From Paracoccus shandongensis (GTDB taxonomy: Bacteria > Pseudomonadota > Alphaproteobacteria > Rhodobacterales > Rhodobacteraceae): a stretch of DNA of 64,000 nucleotides. Below are positions 17,038 to 26,620 of the stretch, piece by piece. The notes beneath the pieces were generated by a model. That model saw only the letters and a program-made list of their open reading frames with translations. It made no database searches and had not been told where the DNA came from. The stretch lies in the NCBI RefSeq assembly GCF_017315735.1, contig NZ_JAFLRK010000008.1:60837-124836 (forward strand), given 5' to 3'. Both the position numbers and the translations under genes were made by a program. Position 1 is the stretch's first letter, and every line of letters begins with the position of its first letter.

Positions 17038-17217
17038 TCAGGACAGTCGAGGGGCGGACGACGCGATGCCGATGATCTGCGCCTGATGCTCCAGGCGCCC
17101 CAGAAGCTCGCGGTACTCTGCGTTATGGGAATAAGCGCTGATTGCCGACATGATGACCTTCCAGTCATCGACAGACACAGCGGGACGAAACGCAAAGGTG
17201 GTTTCAGAGGCAAACAT
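17038..17217 (-). CDS. small hypothetical protein
   Basis: 59 residues from ATG 17217 (MFASETTFAFRPAVSVDDWK...), upstream of the sugar transferase remnant on the same strand. The peptide is soluble, with a plausible helix (EYRELLGRLEHQAQIIGIA). In-frame starts exist at 17253 and 17277 with no better ribosome site. No domain recognised. It may have belonged to the same former operon as the remnant. Confidence 0.4.
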   Translation of the reverse strand: MFASETTFAFRPAVSVDDWKVIMSAISAYSHNAEYRELLGRLEHQAQIIGIASSAPRLS

Positions 17218-17549
17218 GGAAATACCTACAACTGTAACGAACATCCTCTCCATAACCGGAGGTTGTCTCTTGGCCAATTTGCCTTTTTGTATAGGCTAAT
17301 GGGCTGCCGAGTAACTGGGCGGAGCTAGAAGGCTGCAAGGTCTTGTTCCATAAAACGAATTACTGACGAAAATTGTTGCGCTAGGGGGACGCACCATCCT
17401 GAAATGCGGCTTTCTGTGCTCAACGATCGGTTGAGCATGATAAGATTACAGAATGAAGGTTTGGTTCTGCCACCCTACCCTATAAGAACGTCGCAAGATC
17501 AAGCATTGGCGACAAGGCAGAAGACGCATGGCTACCTCCGCGTGCTGCT
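17218..17549. other. 332-bp intergenic stretch
   Basis: Downstream of the Res gene (minus strand) and upstream of a small minus-strand gene. AT content is higher than around it. No gene, clear terminator or repeat was seen. Confidence 0.4.
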
Positions 17550-20546
17550 CTAGGATGAAGCAATTATTCCTTCAAAACTTGTCGCTGTCACGAACGGTAC
17601 GTCAAGCGCCTTGAAATGTGCTTTTCCGCACGCGATCTGAGCTTTTTCGGCTTCGCGTAGCGTATTCAGGTCCCCCTTGCTTTCACTTACCAAGTAGACA
17701 TCCTCTCGGCCGTCATGCTGGCGGACGATGGCCCAGTCCGGGTTATAGGTCCCCAGCGGAGTCGTGACCTTGAAGCCCTTCGGTAGCTTGGCGAACACCT
17801 TGATCGCGCCGCTGATATCGAGCGCTCTGGCAAGTTCGGCCTCAATGTTCGAGTCCGTAATGATGTGATCCAGGGGCGCATGCTTGACCGCGACCAATCG
17901 ATCAAGCGGAACGTCATCTTCGGCAATAAACAGGTTCTGCGTCCACCATTCGTCCAGAGGTTTGTAGACAATGCCGTCAGTCATCATCAAGCGCTTGCCC
18001 GCTTGGATGATGGCTGTCACCCCGTCAACGAATGCAGAAGGATTCACTGCCGCATCCTCAAGCCGCCCAGATTGGACAAGGATGTCCGCCAACACTTTGC
18101 GAGGCAGTTCAGTCCGGTTCTGCAATTCACCCAACAAATCCGGAACGTCGAGGCGGGATGCTGCGAGACGCTGCGGCATCGATGTACTGATCTTCTCTGG
18201 CGTTACGCCCTCTCGGCCGACCAGTATCTCGGCCAGTTCGAAGGTAACGCGTGCATCACCAGGACGAGGCATATCCCGCATTGCTTGTGCGCAGCGTTCG
18301 ACGAGAGCCGTATCGTCGAAATCGAGACGATACGTTGTCTTCCGGCTGATGCGATCCCACAGGGCTTTGAAGTCGTGACCTTCCAAAACTGCAAGGTTGA
18401 GCTTTACTTGCCCTTTCGCTCGCGCGTCACTGACTGGCACCTTGCGCGCAAGGCGATGGAGCATATCGCGAACCAGCTTTGCTGCGGACTCCGGCAGGTT
18501 CTCTGGCAGCGGTACTGCATTTTGCGCCAAGGCAGAGCGGAGCTCGGGCTTGGCGTTGCCCTTATTGTCGATCAGGCCGGCGTCGGCGAGCCCCTGAAAC
18601 ACGGCCCGGCTTTCCTGCACGGATATGAGGGCAGTGCTGCCGTTCGGCAAGACATATGCTAGGCCGGCAAACAGCTCAGCGGTGACAATGCCCAGTTTGA
18701 TATCCAGCGCCTGCTCCATTTCTGTTTGCAGGCCTTTGGCAAACTCAGCGTAACTCTCCTGCGCAACGACCGTCAGGACGTTCAGTCCCTCATCACGTCG
18801 ACGCTGCCCCTCTTGGTCCACGCACAGGCGCAAACCGCGGCCGATCGACTGTCGACGCCGTGTTTCGCTGGCCATCTCCCGCAACGAGCAGATTTGAAAG
18901 ACATTAGGATTATCCCAGCCTTCGCGCAGTGCGGAGTGTGAGAACAGGAAGCGCAGTGGCTCAGCCTCGTCGAGCAGACGCTCTTTGTCCTTCATGATCA
19001 GATCGAACGTGCGCTCCGCATCTTCGCGGGACCGAGCGTTGGAAAACTCGCCTGAGCTGTTAAGCGTCGGCTCGGTAAAACGGCCCTTCTTGTCCTGCGA
19101 AAAATAACCGTCATGCGCACGGGCCGCGTTCGCCGGAACGTCTACAAAGAGTGATTGAAAATCGGGAAGCGCAGCTAGCTTCGCATATTCCTCCTCAAAC
19201 ATGGTCGCCAGCGGACCAGGCTGTGGATTGCCGGCTTCATCGTACCGCCGATAATCCGCGACCGCATCGATGAAGAACAGGCTAAGCGTTTTAATACCCA
19301 ATGGCCGGTTGCGCAGTTCCTTTCGGAAATGATGCTCAATCGTCTGGCGAACCATGGCGCGGGAAAGCGAGTCTGCGTCCACGTCACCCCAGCTATCTCC
19401 CACTCCTAGGGTCTTTACGCCATCGCCCGGAACGACCAGCTGCATTGAGCCAGCGCCTCGCATTTTCTGAATAATGCCGACGCGATAGCCCGCATAGACG
19501 CTGCGGCCGCCTGATGCCTCCTCCAGCATGTCGTTGTCGCTAACCCAAACCGCCTGTCGCGACACCCGGCCTTTCATCTGCTTGGCCACTTCGATCAGGG
19601 CACGCGGTAGCTGCCCCTTCCTCGCCTCGACTTCAAGCAGCTTCACATAGGGGCTGTTGTCGGCGTCCTGAATGCGGGCGCCATCGACCTCAATCGACTT
19701 TACCAGTCCTCGGTCATGCGCGTCGAAGGCATCGAGGCGATAGACGGGATGAAACTTCGCCACATGGGTCGCCGAGTAGCGGATCGTAGCGAGCGGCTGC
19801 ATCGCCCGCATGATTTGGCGGCCAGCACCATTGGGATTAGCATCAACCGACTGCGGTTCGTCGACGATGATGATTGGTCGTGTGCTCTTCACCCAATCGA
19901 CACCGGGTATGTCTCGGGTCTGCTCACGCGCTTGCTGAAAAACTGCCGTCTTGGTGCCGAGAGACTGCACAGTGGCAATCATCACCCGGATGGACGATGA
20001 TGAGGCAAAATCGATAATCCGCGACAGATCGGAGCTGTCATAGACAAAGCTCTCGAACGGCACACCGTCATAGATCTGGCGAAAATGGTCGCGGGTTTGC
20101 TCAATTGTCTTCTTCACGCCCTCGCGGATTGCGACCGAGGGCACGACGATGACGAACTTGGTGAAACCGTAACGCCGATGCAACTCAAAGATAGTGCGCA
20201 GATAAACATAGGTTTTCCCCGTGCCAGTCTCCATCTCAATGGTGAAGTCCATTTTGTAGTCGCCGCCAGCATCCTTCTTGCCCTTGGCTGCAACTGCCAA
20301 TTCCGGCGATGCAGGAAGCGCATGGCGGTTCTGCACGACATGCAGGTTCTCTAGTACCGTTTCGTCCAATAAGTCGAAGCGGTTAGAGTAACCTAGCAGT
20401 TTCTCAGCGAAATCTAACTCACCCGCAATCTGACGCGGCGCGATTGTGAAGAGAGATTGACGCACGTCCTGCCCAGCAAACAGATCTACCACAGCATCGA
20501 TCGCAGCGACCTGGTGCGGCAACTCGGCTTCGAAAATGAACTTCAT
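17550..20546 (-). CDS. type III restriction subunit Res (DEAD/DEAH helicase-nuclease)
   Basis: 998 residues, the normal size for Res. Walker A METGTGKT at ~105-112, Walker B region IIIVDEPQ near 227 (the DEPQ form typical of type III Res), RYSATH motif III, helicase motif VI QSIGRGLRL near 590, and a C-terminal nuclease with NPDWAIV near 934 and SESKG near 953, the PD-x(n)-ExK signature. Translocation along DNA needs ATP; cleavage needs the Mod partner, encoded 12 bp upstream. All catalytic residues look intact. It is the last gene of a four-gene operon with a SNF2 helicase and DUF4391 protein, an extended version of a plain type III locus. Confidence 0.92.
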   Translation of the reverse strand: MKFIFEAELPHQVAAIDAVVDLFAGQDVRQSLFTIAPRQIAGELDFAEKLLGYSNRFDLLDETVLENLHVVQNRHALPASPELAVAAKGKKDAGGDYKMDFTIEMETGTGKTYVYLRTIFELHRRYGFTKFVIVVPSVAIREGVKKTIEQTRDHFRQIYDGVPFESFVYDSSDLSRIIDFASSSSIRVMIATVQSLGTKTAVFQQAREQTRDIPGVDWVKSTRPIIIVDEPQSVDANPNGAGRQIMRAMQPLATIRYSATHVAKFHPVYRLDAFDAHDRGLVKSIEVDGARIQDADNSPYVKLLEVEARKGQLPRALIEVAKQMKGRVSRQAVWVSDNDMLEEASGGRSVYAGYRVGIIQKMRGAGSMQLVVPGDGVKTLGVGDSWGDVDADSLSRAMVRQTIEHHFRKELRNRPLGIKTLSLFFIDAVADYRRYDEAGNPQPGPLATMFEEEYAKLAALPDFQSLFVDVPANAARAHDGYFSQDKKGRFTEPTLNSSGEFSNARSREDAERTFDLIMKDKERLLDEAEPLRFLFSHSALREGWDNPNVFQICSLREMASETRRRQSIGRGLRLCVDQEGQRRRDEGLNVLTVVAQESYAEFAKGLQTEMEQALDIKLGIVTAELFAGLAYVLPNGSTALISVQESRAVFQGLADAGLIDNKGNAKPELRSALAQNAVPLPENLPESAAKLVRDMLHRLARKVPVSDARAKGQVKLNLAVLEGHDFKALWDRISRKTTYRLDFDDTALVERCAQAMRDMPRPGDARVTFELAEILVGREGVTPEKISTSMPQRLAASRLDVPDLLGELQNRTELPRKVLADILVQSGRLEDAAVNPSAFVDGVTAIIQAGKRLMMTDGIVYKPLDEWWTQNLFIAEDDVPLDRLVAVKHAPLDHIITDSNIEAELARALDISGAIKVFAKLPKGFKVTTPLGTYNPDWAIVRQHDGREDVYLVSESKGDLNTLREAEKAQIACGKAHFKALDVPFVTATSFEGIIASS

Positions 20547-20558
20547 AACGCGTTCCAG

Positions 20559-22493
20559 TTAGATGCTGGCGATTTTAGCGATGCGATCACCAAGACGCTG
20601 GCGCAGGATGGCAGCCAGATTTGCCTTGGTCGCCGCGCGGTTGCCGTCGGCGCCTAGCCCCGTATCCTTGAAGTAAACCGTAGTCTGAACGGGATCGAGT
20701 TCGTTGACCCAGTCCGCCATGCCTTGGCCCAGCACTTCAGCTTCATCGGCACCGATATTGCCCATGCACACCATCAGCGTGCCACTACCAAGGGCGTGGA
20801 CGATCTGACCGGCAATTTCACGCTTTTCCTCTAGTAATGTCAGGTCGATGCCGGTCTTCAGCAACAGTTCGACCAGCAGATCGTCCTCGGTGCGACCCGG
20901 AAGGACATTGTCGACTGCGTCAAGGAGGCTGGCTTCCAGATCTTCAGTGTCTGGCTGCCACGGCTTAAGGTTCGATGTGGCGAGCTTGTAAACGCGGAAG
21001 CCCGTATCAATCTTCGTAGTTGGATATTTTCCGCGAACACCTTCAGCGGATTGGCGAAGACGTTCCTTCGTCAATTCGGCGATATTTGCTGCCTTCCCTG
21101 CTGAAGCTAGGAAGGCAGCGGCTACACGCTCACTGTTTTCGTCGGCAGAAACTGGCTCTGGAATTTGCACGAGTATAAAACGACGCGCTGAACTGTCTAA
21201 AGCATTCTGTAGCATCACTGCATGACCCGTCGTACCAGATCCAGCAAAAAAATCTAGGATGACATCGTTTTCATCGGTAATCCAGGATATTATCCGGCAC
21301 AAAAGATCAACGTGCTTTTCAGTATCAAAGAAATTTGTCTCACTTCCTTTTAGCGCGACATCCATCCAGTTGTTGGAGAGAAGCTTTGTGCCAGTAGGTG
21401 GAACATAGTATTGAACCACTCCATCTCCATTCAACCGCACAAAATTAATCTGCTCATTAGTCGCTTGAATTCTATCTAAATAATAATCATCAATTTTTTC
21501 ATCGGAACCAAACTCTTCGATGACTTTCTGATGATTATTTATGGCTTCTAATGTTCGATCTTCACTCCAGCGCCATTGGCCGGACTCTGGCTTGTGACCG
21601 AACAATTCGTAGCGCATTGTTGGTCGGTCTGTTCCACGCCAGAAGGTATCCCATTTGCCAGGCTGAAAATCTTTCAGTTTTACTGACAACTTGTTCATCC
21701 GAGCTGCTGCGCTGCGCCCATAAATAACGATGTATTCGTGTCCTACAGATAAACTATCTATGCTATCAAATTGTGCTTGAACGTTCTTTATACCTCTTCG
21801 AACGATAATTTGGTTCTTAAAGCATTCTGCTCCAAAAACGTCGTCCATGAGTAGACGCAGGTTAGCACACTCGTTATGATCAATTGAGACGGCTATAAAG
21901 CCGTTTTCGGTTAGCATTTCCTTTGCGAGGATCAGCCGAGGGTAAATCATGTTAAGCCAATCCGTATGAAAACGTCCACTGGCCTCTTTATTACTCGTTA
22001 AGGCCTCTCCCTTTTCTCCAGACTGACCAGTAAGTGCGAGATAACCACCGATAGAGTCGCGGTAGTTGTCCGGATAGACAAAATCACCGCCGGTATTGTA
22101 GGGTGGGTCGATATAGATCAGCTTTACTTTAGAGGCATAAGATCGTCGAATAAGTTTCAGCACTTCAAGATTGTCGCCTTCGACAAAGATGTTCTGCGTT
22201 GTGTTCCAATCAACACTGTCTTCTGGGTCGGGACGCAGCGTACCAAGGCTTGGCGTCAGTGCGAATGCACGAGCACGGCGCTTACCTTTCCAGTTGAGGC
22301 CGTACCGTTCTTCGCCTTCTTCCACTGTATCGCCAAGCAGTTCCCGCAGTACGTCGAAGTCAACCTTCCCATCCACCAGGATCTCCGGAAACAGCGCCAT
22401 CAATCGCGTTACATTGCCCGCTACCAGGTCGCCGCTGTTAGCATTCTCATCGGTACGGTTGATCTGGGGGATGGGGTCGTTAGCTTCAGTCAC
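20559..22493 (-). CDS. type III DNA methyltransferase Mod (site-specific)
   Basis: 644 residues from GTG 22493 with GGAGAAAATTT just upstream. Motif IV DPPYN is near residue 128 and the SAM-binding motif I FAGSGTTGH near 416, so the order is that of beta-class N6-adenine methyltransferases of type III systems. The stretch between them holds the target recognition domain; part of it (21,250-22,000) is AT-richer than the rest of the operon, as often seen where recognition domains are exchanged. Specificity cannot be read from sequence. Lies between the DUF4391 gene and Res. Confidence 0.92.
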   Translation of the reverse strand: MTEANDPIPQINRTDENANSGDLVAGNVTRLMALFPEILVDGKVDFDVLRELLGDTVEEGEERYGLNWKGKRRARAFALTPSLGTLRPDPEDSVDWNTTQNIFVEGDNLEVLKLIRRSYASKVKLIYIDPPYNTGGDFVYPDNYRDSIGGYLALTGQSGEKGEALTSNKEASGRFHTDWLNMIYPRLILAKEMLTENGFIAVSIDHNECANLRLLMDDVFGAECFKNQIIVRRGIKNVQAQFDSIDSLSVGHEYIVIYGRSAAARMNKLSVKLKDFQPGKWDTFWRGTDRPTMRYELFGHKPESGQWRWSEDRTLEAINNHQKVIEEFGSDEKIDDYYLDRIQATNEQINFVRLNGDGVVQYYVPPTGTKLLSNNWMDVALKGSETNFFDTEKHVDLLCRIISWITDENDVILDFFAGSGTTGHAVMLQNALDSSARRFILVQIPEPVSADENSERVAAAFLASAGKAANIAELTKERLRQSAEGVRGKYPTTKIDTGFRVYKLATSNLKPWQPDTEDLEASLLDAVDNVLPGRTEDDLLVELLLKTGIDLTLLEEKREIAGQIVHALGSGTLMVCMGNIGADEAEVLGQGMADWVNELDPVQTTVYFKDTGLGADGNRAATKANLAAILRQRLGDRIAKIASI

Positions 22494-22525
22494 AAATTTT
22501 CTCCATGCACGGCGTAGACGCGCAT

Positions 22526-23323
22526 CTATTTCAAATATGGTCCAGCGACAGGAGCTTCAGCCAACTCTGCCGCCACCGCCTGAAGCCTTTCTTTAAGCGA
22601 CCTTACCCGATTGCCAAGATCAACCTGCGCCGCGAGTCTCTTTTCCCCCCTCGCTGCAGCGCGTGCGGTAAGCAACTCTGCTTCCGCTAGCGCATAACGA
22701 CCGAGCGCATCACGCCGCGCTGCCACCGCTGCTGTATCAGCAAGAAGCTGGAACGGCGCTCCAATCAAACGGGCCACTGTCAGCGCCTCTGCTCGCTCGA
22801 TTAGCGCGGTATAGAGTGCAGCAAGCGTCGTCTGCGGCAGTTCAGGAAGCGCGAGACTAGTAAGGAAGGCAGCGGTGGCGGGATCGTCTTGCCTCGTGAG
22901 ATCTGGCACCACCACCACTCGCTCGACTACCATCTGCCCGGCGATCCGCTCCGCTCGCCGGAGAGGCGCAAGACTGACACGAGTGCCCGCTTTATCGGGC
23001 AGGGCCGTAACTAGTATGATAGGTACAGGGACCGCACGGTGGATTAGCGTCAGTAGCCGCTGTGTCGGCTCAGCCCGTGCAGTTAGGGTCAGCAGTTGGA
23101 GGGCGGGAACAGGGCGCTCATCGTCAACGCCTTGAGCTATACCAACCGTGGCCGGCGAAAGCGTTGCCCACCAGTCCAGACGTTCTATCGCACCGTCAAT
23201 CAGTTTCCTATCAGTGGCGTTGGAGGCGCTGTGCTGGGCAAGCACGTCCTTGGGCAGCCGTCGAACCGGCGCGTCCATTGATGGCAGCGCAAGCGCGGCG
23301 CGGACATCCGCAGGCGTAATCAT
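22526..23323 (-). CDS. DUF4391 domain-containing protein
   Basis: 265 residues from ATG 23323; an ATG directly before it (23326) overlaps the stop of the SNF2 helicase. The order of elements (N-terminal FDR-type acidic helix, VPVPIILVTALPDKAG, LAPLRRAERIAGQMVVERVVVV, C-terminal coiled coil) fits DUF4391, a family of unknown function found beside helicases and methyltransferases in defence loci. The last 60 residues (ARAAARGEKRLAAQVDLGNRVRSLKERLQ) form a likely coiled coil. A bridging role between helicase and Mod-Res is a guess from gene order. Confidence 0.75.
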   Translation of the reverse strand: MITPADVRAALALPSMDAPVRRLPKDVLAQHSASNATDRKLIDGAIERLDWWATLSPATVGIAQGVDDERPVPALQLLTLTARAEPTQRLLTLIHRAVPVPIILVTALPDKAGTRVSLAPLRRAERIAGQMVVERVVVVPDLTRQDDPATAAFLTSLALPELPQTTLAALYTALIERAEALTVARLIGAPFQLLADTAAVAARRDALGRYALAEAELLTARAAARGEKRLAAQVDLGNRVRSLKERLQAVAAELAEAPVAGPYLK

Positions 23324-26300
23324 CATCTTGGTGGCATGATCGCGAGCCAGCAGACGACTTCCCAGTCGTCTAACCCGCTCTCACCGCCGGATCCCTCAAT
23401 CCCACCGGTGGTGAACAGGCTTTCTACAGCACGCTCTTCAGCTTTACCGGTGACGCCGCGGATTGCGGCTGCAAGCAACGCCTGCCACGTCTCCATCGCC
23501 TCACCTCCGCGTGTTTCAGCATCGAAATACCTCCAAGCCTCGGCTTGTTGCTCCGCTGGGGTCGCTGCTGCAAGCCGTAGCAGATCCAGCATCCGCTTGG
23601 GCTGGCTGTGCGGCAAGATGATCCGTTCGTCGGCGCCAACATAGATCAAGGCATGTGGGAACAACGGATCGCCCTTGGCAATGGCCCGCTCCGCCGCAAC
23701 GGACGCGGCGCGCAAGACGAACAGCCCGCCAGGAGGAAATTCGTCGCTAGCAAAGATGGGAGAGTAGGTGCCAAGCATCTGCTTGCTGAGGACCATGCGC
23801 TCATCCGGGGAAAGACGAGCCAAGTCCAACCGAAGGTCGTTGAGCGTCATGTCTGTGATAGACACGCCTGAGGACAGATCCTCCAGATCAATCACACGCG
23901 ACTGTAGAGCTTCCAGTTGTTGACGGCGGTACTCCAAGTCGTTCATCTGGTTGCCCGCTTGCGCCTCGATCAGGTTCTCCTCACCTGTCGCCGAAACGTC
24001 GAGCAGCATCATTTTTCCCGAAACGCTGCGCTCCAAGCCGATATAGCTGTCTAAGTCCATATTCGGCCAAAAATTTATCAGCTTGATAACAGCGTTTGGC
24101 GATCCCAAGCGATCGACGCGACCAAAGCGCTGAACAATGCGAACCGGGTTCCAGTGGATATCGTAATTCACCACACAATCACAGTCCTGCAGGTTTTGGC
24201 CTTCGGAGATGCAGTCTGTCGCGATAATAAGGTCGATCTCCTCCTCACCCGCCAGCGCTTCCGGCCGCGACCTGGCACCCGGCGCGAAGGCAGTGAGGAT
24301 TGAGCCGAGGTCAGCGTTCAGCTTGGGATGTGTTGTTTTATTACGACCAGACCCCGTTACTAAAGCCATACGATGTGGATAGTCCGCCCGGATGGCGTCA
24401 TATAGATATGCGGCCGTGTCGGCGAAAGCGGTGAAAACCAGCAGCTTTACGTTACCGGGGTTGAATGGATCTGCCAGCTTGCCTGCGATCAACTTCTTCA
24501 GATCGGCAAGCTTTGCGTCTCGTTCCGCTGTGACGCGTTGGGCCTGCATATGCAGGCGCGTGAGTCGGTCTCGGTCTTCGGTCAGATCCTGACGCCAGCG
24601 CACAAGGTCCGCGTCGCTGAGAAGCACGCGCACGCTGCGGCCGACGCCGAGTAGGTCGAACGCGGGGTCATCGTCGTCCAAGTCATCGATGGTCGGCGAG
24701 GTGACGCTGTCGTCGTGCGCGTCAATCCGGGCGATCAGCGCCTCGACTACCTCCAACTGACGGCCAATCGTCAGCGCGAACGCGTAGACCGAGCTTTCCA
24801 TGCGCTTGAGCAGGTTCACCCGCAGCAGCGCAATCAAGCTTTCTTCGCGGTCCAGTTGGCGAAATACGCTGGCACCGCCGCCAGCACCTGCCACATTCTG
24901 ATTGTAGCGCCGCTCATAAGCATCGCGGCGGTTTTCCAAGACATAGCGAAGTGGTGCGAAGGCCGCCAGTTTCAAGCGACGAATCTCGTTATTCACCTCG
25001 GCTATCGGCGGGAACGATCCGGTAAGATCAACGTCAGATTTAATGTTGGCTGGCGCCAGCTTCTCTGGGAAAGTGCCAGTCTCGGCGGTGCCGTAATAAC
25101 GTTCGATATGCCTACGACTACGCGCAATGGTAAGTAGATCGAGCAGGCGGAAATAGTCGAAGCCGAGCATCTCTAGAAGCTTGGCCGGTGTTCGCGCTGT
25201 CTCCGGCAGTTGCTGCCAACGGTTAAACTGGCCCTGTGCTATGCGGATCGTACTCGCAATACTTGCAATGCCATGACCGGCAAGCGCTTGGTCGTGCCCT
25301 TCGGTCGCAAAGGCGATCTGATTTTTCAGGTCGTTGAGGCGGTTGTTGACCGGGGTGGCCGACAGCATTAGCACCCGCGTCTTGACGCCTGCCCTCACGA
25401 CTGCATTGAGCAGCTTATCGTACCTACTCTCGCGTTCGCCTTTGCCGGACGGGCGATTGCGAAAATTATGACTCTCGTCGATAACGACCAAATCGTAGTT
25501 AGCCCAGTTAATATGACTTAGATCAATGTCGCCGGATTGACCGCCCTCGCGAGATAGATCGGTATGATTCAGAACGTCGAACGCGAAGCGGTCGCGAGCA
25601 AGCATGTTGCGGACATCATTGCGCGTCCAAAGCGTCCAGTTTTCACGCAAACGCTTAGGCGCGAGGACAAGCACGCGAGCGTTGCGCAACTCGAAGTACT
25701 TGATAACAGCCAACGCCTCAAAGGTTTTGCCCAGTCCGACGCTATCGGCGATGATACAGCCACCAAAGCGCTGCAGTTTGTCAATAGCGCCGATGACCCC
25801 ATCCTTTTGAAAACGATATAGTTTTGACCAGATCTGTGTGTCTCGGATGCCAGTCGCAGGGTCGACAATGCGCGACTCGTCCGTGCCCGCCTGCATCTCA
25901 GAAAATAGCTGGTAAAGTGCCTGAGTGTAGACTGTGCGAGGGGCATGTTCGGAGGAGGCCACATTAACAGCTTCGATTAACGCAGCCACTGCAGGACCCT
26001 GCGGATTGGCAGCTTTCCACTCTGTTTCAAACCACTGGCGAACCATGGCCAATTCCGTGTCGTTCTCAGTTTGCTGGATGAAACCGAGCCGGGACTGCGG
26101 AGCAATGCCAAGACCGCCGGTCGTCAGACTACAATTGCCCAAGACGGCGCCCCGCTGCGTCAGGAGTACTGATTGTGAGGGGGGCAATCGCGTTTGCCTG
26201 ATATCCGCAGTTGCGAGCGCTCGGGCAAGGGCAGTAGAAATCGCCCGGTTCTGCAGACGGTTGCGGCGTACCCGGTCAGTAGTTTCACCAGTAAGAAGCG

Positions 26301-26472
26301 CGTCAGTTGAAGAACCAAGCAGAACCCGCGCTAAAGTACAGGGACCAGCCTCAAGCGCAGCGTGCGCTCCGAAGATTGACACTTCGTCGGTAAGAACGTC
26401 CAGAGTCTGGCGCTTGAGACCGCTCAAAATGTCGAACGTTCGATCTCTACCGGTGTTCGCAATAAGCCGCAC
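23323..26472 (-). CDS. SNF2-family helicase with N-terminal PLD-like region
   Basis: 1049 residues from GTG 26472, with GGAGG 8 nt upstream. A ~200-residue N-terminal region precedes the motor and resembles the phospholipase D-like leader of this helicase group, without a clear HKD motif. Motor motifs: DSVGLGKT (~245), VIDESHNF (~332), LSATPVNN (~373), KLLVFTAF (~680), QRFGRVDRLG (~783). This is the SNF2/RapA-type domain found in several phage-defence loci, including DISARM DrmD. It overlaps the DUF4391 gene by one to four bases. It opens the minus-strand operon; a DNA translocase role is expected. Confidence 0.88.
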   Translation of the reverse strand: MRLIANTGRDRTFDILSGLKRQTLDVLTDEVSIFGAHAALEAGPCTLARVLLGSSTDALLTGETTDRVRRNRLQNRAISTALARALATADIRQTRLPPSQSVLLTQRGAVLGNCSLTTGGLGIAPQSRLGFIQQTENDTELAMVRQWFETEWKAANPQGPAVAALIEAVNVASSEHAPRTVYTQALYQLFSEMQAGTDESRIVDPATGIRDTQIWSKLYRFQKDGVIGAIDKLQRFGGCIIADSVGLGKTFEALAVIKYFELRNARVLVLAPKRLRENWTLWTRNDVRNMLARDRFAFDVLNHTDLSREGGQSGDIDLSHINWANYDLVVIDESHNFRNRPSGKGERESRYDKLLNAVVRAGVKTRVLMLSATPVNNRLNDLKNQIAFATEGHDQALAGHGIASIASTIRIAQGQFNRWQQLPETARTPAKLLEMLGFDYFRLLDLLTIARSRRHIERYYGTAETGTFPEKLAPANIKSDVDLTGSFPPIAEVNNEIRRLKLAAFAPLRYVLENRRDAYERRYNQNVAGAGGGASVFRQLDREESLIALLRVNLLKRMESSVYAFALTIGRQLEVVEALIARIDAHDDSVTSPTIDDLDDDDPAFDLLGVGRSVRVLLSDADLVRWRQDLTEDRDRLTRLHMQAQRVTAERDAKLADLKKLIAGKLADPFNPGNVKLLVFTAFADTAAYLYDAIRADYPHRMALVTGSGRNKTTHPKLNADLGSILTAFAPGARSRPEALAGEEEIDLIIATDCISEGQNLQDCDCVVNYDIHWNPVRIVQRFGRVDRLGSPNAVIKLINFWPNMDLDSYIGLERSVSGKMMLLDVSATGEENLIEAQAGNQMNDLEYRRQQLEALQSRVIDLEDLSSGVSITDMTLNDLRLDLARLSPDERMVLSKQMLGTYSPIFASDEFPPGGLFVLRAASVAAERAIAKGDPLFPHALIYVGADERIILPHSQPKRMLDLLRLAAATPAEQQAEAWRYFDAETRGGEAMETWQALLAAAIRGVTGKAEERAVESLFTTGGIEGSGGESGLDDWEVVCWLAIMPPR

Positions 26473-26620
26473 GTGTCATGCCTCCATCGCCCAGTAAGCA
26501 AAATACAGAAAACAGTAGGTTGCTTTGGTTCTGGTTGTCTTTCTGGGCGATTGCTAGTGTGCTGAACGCATCTGTAGTAGTTATTTGTTGGCCGTCCTCA
26601 ACGCGTAGTGGTGTTCATTC
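26473..26620. promoter_or_regulatory. divergent promoter region between the two defence operons
   Basis: 148 bp between the helicase-Mod-Res operon (minus) and the nuclease-Argonaute operon (plus). It is visibly AT-richer than its surroundings. No single convincing hexamer pair or palindrome could be fixed by eye. As it must carry promoters for both operons, it is the place to look for joint control. Confidence 0.4.

Noticed and set aside
17550..26472. DISARM system
   Set aside because: A SNF2 helicase and a methyltransferase are present, but drmA, drmB and drmC were not seen; the Res nuclease and DPPY-first Mod are those of type III systems.
17550..26472. BREX system
   Set aside because: No PglZ-like phosphatase, BrxC-like ATPase or BrxL was found.
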